From Prevotella sp. (GTDB lineage: Bacteria > Bacteroidota > Bacteroidia > Bacteroidales > Bacteroidaceae), in NCBI GenBank assembly GCA_017623335.1, contig JAGAPI010000052.1, positions 1-5,163 on the forward strand: a stretch of 5,163 nucleotides of DNA. Direction: 5' to 3'. The notes beneath the pieces were generated by a model. The model ran no database searches. It had not been told where the DNA came from and saw nothing but the letters and a program-made list of their open reading frames with translations. Below, piece after piece: positions 1-5,163 of the stretch (position 1 is its first letter; each line of letters opens with the position of its first letter). Both the position numbers and the translations under genes were made by a program.

Positions 1-1646
1 ACCATGAACTGTGTGTAGTGCTCGCCGGCACGGATGTTCTCACCCAGGTCAATGCGCCACAGTTTTGTGCCGTTGAGCTTATAGCAGTCGATATACACGT
101 TGCCCGTGTAGCCCGACTGTGAGTTGTCGTGCATGTTCGACGGGTCCCAGCGCAGCACCAGCTCGTATTCTCCGTCGCCGTCAACATCGGCTGCGCTGAT
201 GTCGCCCGGAGCATAGTCATATTCGCAGCCGTTGGGATATTCTGTGCCCTTACCGCTGCCGTCGTACGATGTGTGTGGCTTGGTCACTCCGCCCTCAGGG
301 CGGTCCAGCTGTATATTTATATAAGGTGTGGCGAGCGCGGTCACTTCCTCCGATGTCTCACCGCCTATTGCTTCCACCTTATACTTGTCGCCCTCCGTGC
401 CCAGAGGGTCGATGATGTTTGTGCCGTAGATTATTGGCGCGGCGTTCACCTTCACGCCGTTGCGGTAGACGTTGAACTGTGTCTCCACGGCGTTGTCGGT
501 GGCAAGCAGTCGCCAGCTCACCATCATTCCGCCGTCAGCCTTGTATGCCACAACGCCGCGGTCAAGTCGCTCGGGGTCGAGCACTGTCGGGGCGGCGATT
601 ACTTCAAGTCCGTTGTCGTCCTTCACCTCAAACTTTGCGCTTGCCGTTTCCGAAGGCAGCATGCCGTCTTTCATTGCCACGGCGTTCACGGTGGCGCTCT
701 CGGTGAGCTTCACTGCAGAGGTGTATGCCGTTCCCGACTGGGTCACCGCCTGATTCAGACTGTAGTAGATGGCTGCTCCCTCTGTGGCGCAGGTGATGGT
801 CACCGTGCCGTCCTCTTCGGTTATCACTGGTGTTGCCACCTGCTCAGGCACGGTGTAGCCGCCGTTTGTAGCCATCTCGTAGCTCACGGCATTCAGCAGC
901 AGTTTTTTGGCATCGTCGGTGATTGTTGTTATAGGGTCCATCGACATTGCAATCATCATGTATCCGTTTTTGCCGTCAGCCTGCGTGCGCTCATGTATTG
1001 CCGAATTGCCGTCGGCACCGTTTGTGGCAAGTATCGGGTCGCCGGCAATGTCGGCCGTTGGTGACTTGAATCCCTGCACGTTGTTCTTGTCGGTTGCCGT
1101 TCCGTCATACAGCGCAATGGTGTTGTCGGCGGCAAGCGTGATGCCGCTGAATATGGGGTGTGAGGTGTAGTCGGCATTCACTTTCACCTTGTTCCATCCG
1201 CTGGCTGCTTTGGTGGGATTGGCAGGAGTGGCCCATCCCCAGCGGCCGCTGGTGTAGAAAAAGCTCTTCATGCTCACCACAGGCACCTTGCCCACAAGCT
1301 CCTTGCACGCCAGCCCGAACTTATGTGTGCCTCCGATGGCTTCCGACAGGAACACAAGGTCGTTGTATCTCAGGCTTTCGGCAAAGCGTGCCCCGACCTC
1401 CGAATTGTAATCCTTCACGTCGAACAGCCTCACGTCATACTGTTCAGCAAGCGTTTTGTACACGGGGTCGTTGCCAATCCCTACGTAGTTGCTGTAACTG
1501 CTGTCATAGACATACACCACCGTCTTGGTCTCTGCCGCAGCCTTCATCACTGTCTTGTAGCCCATGGCTCCGATAACGGAGCACACCAGCAGCAATACCG
1601 CTATCGCAACCTTGCGATAAGCCGGCAATCTCTTGATTTTGTTCAT
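1..1646 (-). CDS. Rhamnogalacturonan lyase, polysaccharide lyase family 11, multidomain, exported (3' end outside window)
   Basis: PL11 enzymes cleave the rhamnose-galacturonate backbone of rhamnogalacturonan I by beta-elimination; Bacillus YesW (endo) and YesX (exo) are the known examples. The ATG at 1646 opens a frame that stays open to base 1 (548 codons). Residues 1-29 look like a signal sequence: basic start, then hydrophobic VAIAVLLLVCSVIGAMG. Residues about 41-260 resemble a ThuA/glutamine-amidotransferase-like fold, with HPIFSGI at 163-169. Residues about 270-345 look like a chitobiase/hexosaminidase C-terminal-like domain (AIYYSLN, VNAVAMKDGM). From about 353 the PL11 beta-sheet domain begins (RLDRGVVAY, FNVYRNGVKVN). 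The propeller starts with a calcium-loop-like DVDGDGE at 487-493, WDPSN at 500-504, DNSQSGYTGNVY at 507-518 and WRIDLGENIRAGEHYTQFM at the edge. PL11 proteins are usually about 600 residues, so the roughly 350 extra N-terminal residues suggest a total near 950. Whether it acts endo or exo cannot be told. The PL11 assignment is firm; the two upstream domain names are fold-level inferences. Confidence 0.93.
   Translation of the reverse strand, partial: MNKIKRLPAYRKVAIAVLLLVCSVIGAMGYKTVMKAAAETKTVVYVYDSSYSNYVGIGNDPVYKTLAEQYDVRLFDVKDYNSEVGARFAESLRYNDLVFLSEAIGGTHKFGLACKELVGKVPVVSMKSFFYTSGRWGWATPANPTKAASGWNKVKVNADYTSHPIFSGITLAADNTIALYDGTATDKNNVQGFKSPTADIAGDPILATNGADGNSAIHERTQADGKNGYMMIAMSMDPITTITDDAKKLLLNAVSYEMATNGGYTVPEQVATPVITEEDGTVTITCATEGAAIYYSLNQAVTQSGTAYTSAVKLTESATVNAVAMKDGMLPSETASAKFEVKDDNGLEVIAAPTVLDPERLDRGVVAYKADGGMMVSWRLLATDNAVETQFNVYRNGVKVNAAPIIYGTNIIDPLGTEGDKYKVEAIGGETSEEVTALATPYINIQLDRPEGGVTKPHTSYDGSGKGTEYPNGCEYDYAPGDISAADVDGDGEYELVLRWDPSNMHDNSQSGYTGNVYIDCYKLNGTKLWRIDLGENIRAGEHYTQFM
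1560..1646 (-). other. Signal sequence of the PL11 lyase
   Basis: Residues 1-29 have a basic n-region (K3, K5, R6, R11, K12) followed by a hydrophobic stretch from about 13 to 29, which fits Sec export. The Cys at 22 is preceded by LLV and lacks the small residue expected at -1 of a lipobox, so a lipoprotein is not favoured. The cleavage site is uncertain: AAA at 36-38 just before E39 is the best A-x-A candidate but lies some way after the hydrophobic core, so an uncleaved anchor is possible. Confidence 0.7.
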
Positions 1647-1663
1647 TGATTTTGTCTTTTTAA

Positions 1664-1738
1664 ATTAGTTTTTAAAATTATTTTTTTAATTAGTTTTTGA
1701 AATTATTTTTTTTATTAGTTTTTGAAATTAGTTTTTTG
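1664..1738. repeat. Three tandem 25 bp A/T-rich repeats upstream of the lyase gene
   Basis: Units are 1664-1688, 1689-1713 and 1714-1738, exactly 25 bp each, with plus-strand consensus ATTAGTTTTTGAAATTATTT followed by a T-run. Differences are few: A instead of G at 1674, G at 1731, and the last bases of the T-runs. Each unit is itself a degenerate dimer, so ATTA(G)TTTTT recurs at 1664, 1677, 1689, 1702, 1714 and 1727, with spacings of 13, 12, 13, 12 and 13. The array ends 17 bp upstream of the lyase ATG. It therefore lies in the promoter or 5' leader, where the transcript would read as A-runs separated by CTAAT or TAAT. Function is unknown. The repetition is directly visible; any regulatory role is inference. 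Confidence 0.93.
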
Positions 1739-1762
1739 CAGTTGTTTTATGTCAGTTTGTTT

Positions 1763-1785
1763 GTATGCTTACTTTCCGTATGCTT
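1763..1785. repeat. 8 bp direct repeat just after the helicase stop
   Basis: GTATGCTT occurs at 1763-1770 and again at 1778-1785, 15 bp apart (start to start), immediately downstream of the helicase stop codon. It could be a pair of protein-binding half-sites on one face, or chance; nothing else supports a role. It does not form a hairpin and is not a terminator. Confidence 0.4.
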
Positions 1786-1787
1786 TT

Positions 1788-3530
1788 TCATTTCTTTTTC
1801 ATTGTTTTCTCCTGGCGCTTTATCAGCTGCTGTAAACGCCGTGAGGCATCGCCGGCATCCTTATACAGCTCCAGAGCCTTTTGGTAGTTGCGCATGGCAG
1901 CGTCGAACATTTTCTCCCGCTCACACTCTCTGCCCATGAGCGTGTATTCGGCAGCAAGCATTTTCAGTTTCTCCTCTGTCTGCCGCTGTTGCTCTTTCAG
2001 TGCCTCAATCTCGCGGTCTTTCTGGTTTATTATGTCAAGTTTGCGGCGTATGTAGCGCATTGCCACAGGAGTCTCTATCAGGTAGTTGCTGTGGATTGCC
2101 TTAAAGAAATTAGTGAGAAAGGCGTTGAAGTCACGGCGGTCGAAGGCATCGATTGCCATGCGGTATTGTATGGCTGCGCCGTCCTGCGACAGTGCACGCT
2201 CCAGCAGTTGGCGGTTGTTGTATTGACGGGCGAAATTAACCACTTCGGCACGTACAAATATGTCGGATGGGCTGATGGGCTCTTTCAGGCTGATGCCGTC
2301 GAGCGAGGTGCATCTCGACAGTGCCACATAGGTTTGCCCGCCGGCAAATACTCCTCCGGTGAAGTCGATGTTTACTTGTCTGAATGTCAGTCCCTGACTT
2401 TTGTGCACGGTTATTGCCCATGCCAGCCGCAGCGGAAACTGCTTGTATACTCCAAGTTGTTCCTCATCGATTTTTTTCTCCTTTTCATTGTATGTATAGC
2501 GCACGTTTTCCCACATCTCTCGTTCAACGTCAAGTTCTGTGCCGTCCTCAGTCACTACACTTATAATTTCTTTTTCCTCATCAATAGAACTCACCACTCC
2601 AAGGGTGCCGTTTACCCAGCGCTTATCCTTGTCGTTTTTCACAAATATCACCTGTGCACCCGGTTTAAGATGCAATTCCATAGGTGTTGGGAGCGATGTG
2701 AGTGGAAATTCGCCTTTTATCTCGCCGTTGAATATGCTTTCTTCGCCAAGCAGTTCCGCGAGGTGACGGTCATTGATGTAATCCACGGTGCCGCGGTGGC
2801 TCGCCAGGGTGATGGCGAGCTTGCCGTTGTGAGTGTCCAGATTAGCTCCTACACGTTTGTTGAGTGTCTGGAGGTCTGACTGCCGCGGGCTGTTTTCACG
2901 TATCCTGTCAAGAATGTTTATAAATGCCGTGTCGTTTTGGCGGTATACCTTGCGGAGCTCTATGCTTACAAGCTGCATTTCCTGCCACACTTTGGCTGAG
3001 AAAAAATAGGATGAAGGATAGAAGGGCTGCACCAGTCGGCGCTCGTCTTCCTTCAGCACAGGCTCTAACTGGAAAATGTCGCCCACGAGCAACAGCTGCT
3101 TGCCTCCAAACGGTTCGTGCATGCGTTTGTTGAACACACGGAGCAACCTGTCGATGAAGTCTATGATGTCGGCCCTCACCATTGAAATCTCATCAATGAT
3201 AATCAGGTCTACCTCGCGCAGCAGCTTTATGTGGTCACCACTGTACTTCAGTGTTTTCCGCATATTGCGGTTGCTGTATCGCGCATCGGTGGGAAGCAGC
3301 GGGTGGAATGGCAGATGAAAGAAGCTGTGCAGGGTGCTGCCGCCAGCATTGATGGCGGCGATGCCGGTGGGAGCAAGTATCACGTGCTTTTTCTTGGTGT
3401 GTTTCGCCACATAGCGCAAAAAAGTGGATTTTCCCGTTCCCGCCTTTCCTGTGAGGAAAAGCGAGCGACGGGAATTTTCCACTATGTTCATGGCCTCATG
3501 CCATTCCTGATTGTTGAGGTCTAACTCCAT
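1788..3530 (-). CDS. PIF1/RecD-like superfamily 1 DNA helicase with C-terminal coiled coil and TPR-like tail
   Basis: This is a predicted cytoplasmic ATP-driven DNA helicase, 580 residues and complete. Motifs appear in order: Walker A GKAGTGKST at 28-36, motif Ia LAPTGIAAINAGGSTLHSFF at 52-71, Walker B LIIIDEISMV at 109-118, motif III GGKQLLLVGDIFQLEPV at 142-158 and motif IV LRKVYRQND at 192-200. In the C-terminal UvrD_C_2-like domain, WAITVHKSQGLTF at 371-383 and GQTYVALSRCTSLDGI at 398-413 are motifs V and VI. GIAAINAGGSTLHSFF and the DEISM box are typical of PIF1-family proteins. After about residue 430 comes an extension with a charged heptad-like helix (about 499-528) and one TPR-like hairpin (FDAAMRNYQKALELYKDAGD, 542-561). 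The start at 3530 gives a compact N-terminus before Walker A. No Shine-Dalgarno is visible; AGAAAATAA precedes the ATG. It begins 31 bp after the PBP stop, which suggests co-transcription. The helicase class is clear; its DNA substrate (G-quadruplex, fork or recombination intermediate) cannot be read from the sequence. Confidence 0.95.
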   Translation of the reverse strand: MELDLNNQEWHEAMNIVENSRRSLFLTGKAGTGKSTFLRYVAKHTKKKHVILAPTGIAAINAGGSTLHSFFHLPFHPLLPTDARYSNRNMRKTLKYSGDHIKLLREVDLIIIDEISMVRADIIDFIDRLLRVFNKRMHEPFGGKQLLLVGDIFQLEPVLKEDERRLVQPFYPSSYFFSAKVWQEMQLVSIELRKVYRQNDTAFINILDRIRENSPRQSDLQTLNKRVGANLDTHNGKLAITLASHRGTVDYINDRHLAELLGEESIFNGEIKGEFPLTSLPTPMELHLKPGAQVIFVKNDKDKRWVNGTLGVVSSIDEEKEIISVVTEDGTELDVEREMWENVRYTYNEKEKKIDEEQLGVYKQFPLRLAWAITVHKSQGLTFRQVNIDFTGGVFAGGQTYVALSRCTSLDGISLKEPISPSDIFVRAEVVNFARQYNNRQLLERALSQDGAAIQYRMAIDAFDRRDFNAFLTNFFKAIHSNYLIETPVAMRYIRRKLDIINQKDREIEALKEQQRQTEEKLKMLAAEYTLMGRECEREKMFDAAMRNYQKALELYKDAGDASRRLQQLIKRQEKTMKKK

Positions 3531-3561
3531 TTATTTTCTGTGGTGATTTTGAACACACCTT
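3531..3561 (-). other. 31 bp PBP-helicase intergenic spacer, probably within one operon
   Basis: The spacer reads AAGGTGTGTTCAAAATCACC then ACAGAAAATAA up to the helicase ATG. It is too short for a normal promoter plus leader, has no hairpin terminator, and ends A-rich as is usual for translation starts in Bacteroidetes, which rarely use Shine-Dalgarno pairing. Co-transcription of the two genes is the simplest reading. Confidence 0.6.
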
Positions 3562-5163
3562 TTATTCCTTTGGTTCTGTTGCCTCCTGTTTTTTTACCGG
3601 CATTGTGGCAGGCTGTTGCGGAGTCTGCTGTTGAGACTGCTGCGGATTCTGACTCTGCTGTTCTATGTCGCTTTCCTCCTTTGGAGCAAGCATGTTGCCG
3701 TCTTCATCGTGCAGGATATCGTAAGCCACGTCAACGATGGTGTCGGTTTCAAGCGTGTCAACATTAGTGCGTTGATACGTACAGTTATACATATCAGATG
3801 TGACGTCATCCTCAGGTTTGTCAAACTTACCGTGATATTTCTTGAATGCAGGGTCGCCCAAAACCGATTGCAGGAAATATCCGCAGATGGGCAGTGCCGT
3901 GCGGCTTCCTTGTCCCAATGCTCCTGTGCGGAAGTGTATGCAACGGTATTCACCGCCCACCCATGCGCCGCAGACAAGATTTTTGCTCACACCCACAAAC
4001 CATGCATCGCTATGGTTGTTGGATGTTCCTGTCTTGCCTCCAAAGTCGGTGTCATTGGCATACTGACCTACATAGCCCCAAAGACTCATGCTTGTGCCGC
4101 CAGCCTCGCGCATACCAGCCTGTAGCATCTGCTGCATGAGGAAGGCGCTGCGGGTGCTGATTACCTGATTCTCCTCTGTGGGACCAGTATATACCTCTTT
4201 GCCTTCAGAGTCAACGATGCGTGTCACAAGCACCACATCGTGTGACTTTCCTTTATTTGATATTGTTGCGTATGAGTTTACAAGTTCAAGCAGTTTCACA
4301 TCGCTGCTTCCGAGTGAGAGCGATGGCGTCTCGTCGAGTTTGGTCTTGGTGCTGGTGCCGTAGTCGCTTTTGCCCAGTCCCATGTCGTAGGCAGTCTTTG
4401 CCACGTTTGATATTCCGCATTCCATTCCAACCTTTACTGCCACAGAGTTTATACTCTGAGCAAAAGCGGTTTTCAGCGGCATTGAGTCGCCAGTGAAGTA
4501 TCCGTTGGCATTTGTCGGTGCCCAAGTCACTTCTTTTTTCTTCTGTGCATCATACACTTTCATCGAGATGTATGAGTCTTGACGGCGGTCACAAGGAGTG
4601 AGTCCCTGCTGCATGGCTTCGGTATATACAAACAGTTTGAATGTAGAGCCCGGCTGTCGGTCGGCTGTCACTTTGTCATACTTCCATGAGTCGAAGTCAA
4701 TATCTCCCACCCATGCCTTTACGTGTCCTGTCTGAGGCTCAACAGCCACAAAGCCGCAGTGCATGAATTTCACCATATAGCGTATTGAGTCCATACTGCT
4801 CATTTCGCGTTCTATCGAGCCTTTCTCATAGTCGAACAGTTTCACGGTGTGAGGCTTGTTCATATAATATTCCACAGAGTCTGGCTCATTGGGGAATTTC
4901 TGCTGCAATATCTTGTAACAAGGCTGTCGTTTGGCTATATCCTCAATGAAGCCAGGTATTTCCTGATGCTTTTCATCTTGCCATGGCGGGGTGTTGCCCC
5001 AGTGGTTGTTGAAGTTGCGCTGAACCTGTGCCATTTGCTTGTGGGCTGCCGCCTCGGCATATTTCTGCATTCGGGTGTCGATGGTGGTATAGATTTTATA
5101 TCCGGCAGTGTAGAGGTCAACACCGTTGTCCTCGCACCATTGTTTCAGATATTTTGCCACAGC
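3562..5163 (-). CDS. mrcA: Class A penicillin-binding protein 1A, C-terminal part (5' end outside window)
   Basis: Class A PBPs polymerise lipid II glycan strands and cross-link stem peptides on the outer face of the inner membrane. Numbering from the first codon in view (Ala, 5163-5161), 533 residues are visible. YKIYTTIDTRMQ at 22-33 is the usual linker after the glycosyltransferase domain. An insert of about 100 residues follows, then the transpeptidase domain from about 137 (GFVAVEPQTGHVKAWVGDIDF). Its active site is complete: S-T-F-K at 173-176 with nucleophile Ser173 (codon 4647-4645), S-I-N at 237-239 and K-T-G-T-S at 377-381. SLGSSDVKLLELVNSYATISNKG at about 282-304 is a further family hallmark. 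After about 445 comes an acidic tail with a Gln-rich stretch, then a TAA stop at 3564-3562. The GTG at 5160 is an internal valine, not a start, because the frame continues upstream and the glycosyltransferase region is missing. The symbol follows family assignment only. The gene probably shares a transcript with the downstream helicase. Confidence 0.95.
   Translation of the reverse strand, partial: AVAKYLKQWCEDNGVDLYTAGYKIYTTIDTRMQKYAEAAAHKQMAQVQRNFNNHWGNTPPWQDEKHQEIPGFIEDIAKRQPCYKILQQKFPNEPDSVEYYMNKPHTVKLFDYEKGSIEREMSSMDSIRYMVKFMHCGFVAVEPQTGHVKAWVGDIDFDSWKYDKVTADRQPGSTFKLFVYTEAMQQGLTPCDRRQDSYISMKVYDAQKKKEVTWAPTNANGYFTGDSMPLKTAFAQSINSVAVKVGMECGISNVAKTAYDMGLGKSDYGTSTKTKLDETPSLSLGSSDVKLLELVNSYATISNKGKSHDVVLVTRIVDSEGKEVYTGPTEENQVISTRSAFLMQQMLQAGMREAGGTSMSLWGYVGQYANDTDFGGKTGTSNNHSDAWFVGVSKNLVCGAWVGGEYRCIHFRTGALGQGSRTALPICGYFLQSVLGDPAFKKYHGKFDKPEDDVTSDMYNCTYQRTNVDTLETDTIVDVAYDILHDEDGNMLAPKEESDIEQQSQNPQQSQQQTPQQPATMPVKKQEATEPKE
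3610..3660 (-). other. Gln/Pro-rich low-complexity segment in the PBP C-terminal tail
   Basis: Seventeen codons encode QQSQNPQQSQQQTPQQP, with ten glutamines, mostly CAG with two CAA. The tail follows the transpeptidase domain, so it would be periplasmic and probably disordered. Such tails are common and variable in length in Bacteroidetes PBPs; a linker or protein-contact role is possible but not shown. Confidence 0.85.

Noticed and set aside
129..1064. 311-codon open frame on the plus strand
   Set aside because: It lies entirely antisense to the PL11 lyase. The translation is rich in Cys, His and Val with no recognisable domain, as expected when a G/C-biased gene is read backwards.
1673..1680. 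TAATTTTA on the minus strand as a definite -7 promoter element
   Set aside because: It matches TAnnTTTG at all but one position, but there is no TTG/TTTG at the right distance upstream and such matches are expected by chance in A/T-rich repeats. It is kept only as a weak candidate.
1664..1738. Short CRISPR-like array
   Set aside because: The units are directly adjacent with no unique spacers, are almost pure A/T, and no cas gene is nearby.
1657..1740. T-rich tract as a Rho-independent terminator of the helicase transcript
   Set aside because: On the coding strand the tract is A-rich, not T-rich, and no G/C stem precedes it. On the opposite strand no gene needs terminating here.
1881..2879. 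332-codon open frame on the plus strand
   Set aside because: It is antisense to the helicase, whose motifs are complete and in order. The plus-strand translation shows no family features.
3616..4125. 169-codon plus-strand open frame that could be a membrane protein
   Set aside because: It is antisense to the PBP transpeptidase domain, whose active-site motifs are intact. The hydrophobic start is the complement of the Gln-rich codons (CTG/TTG read as Leu).
5158..5160. GTG as start codon of the penicillin-binding protein
   Set aside because: The frame continues upstream to the window edge. Starting here would leave a class A PBP without its membrane anchor and glycosyltransferase domain; it is an internal valine.

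Overview
The window looks like chromosomal DNA from a member of the order Bacteroidales. Prevotellaceae or Muribaculaceae are my best guesses, but nothing here fixes the family. The indications are A/T-rich start regions without Shine-Dalgarno sequences, a class A penicillin-binding protein of the Bacteroidetes type, a PIF1/RecD-like helicase with a C-terminal coiled-coil/TPR tail, and a modular family PL11 pectin lyase. All three genes are on the minus strand, so transcription runs from high to low coordinates. Two of them run off the window.

Layout in the direction of transcription. (1) 5163-3562: the C-terminal 533 residues of a class A PBP (PBP1A type). The visible part has the interdomain linker, a complete transpeptidase domain with its three active-site motifs, and a glutamine/proline-rich tail. 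The start, membrane anchor and glycosyltransferase domain lie beyond 5163. (2) 3530-1788: a complete 580-residue superfamily 1 helicase, 31 bp after the PBP stop and probably co-transcribed with it. (3) 1787-1647: a 141 bp, very A/T-rich gap dominated by three tandem 25 bp repeats. Each unit is a degenerate dimer, so the array reads as six copies of an ATTA(G)TTTTT core about 12.5 bp apart. It ends 17 bp before the next start codon. (4) 1646-1: the first 548 residues of an exported rhamnogalacturonan lyase. It has a signal sequence, an N-terminal domain resembling ThuA/glutamine-amidotransferase folds, a chitobiase/hexosaminidase C-terminal-like beta domain, then the PL11 beta-sheet domain and the start of the PL11 propeller.

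The PBP and helicase are housekeeping-type functions (peptidoglycan synthesis; DNA unwinding). The lyase is a nutritional function (degradation of the pectin backbone) and is probably a separate unit. I found no RNA genes, CRISPR array, mobile element or clear terminator. I do not see a wholly new system. The least ordinary features are the repeat array in front of the lyase gene and the lyase's extra N-terminal domains.
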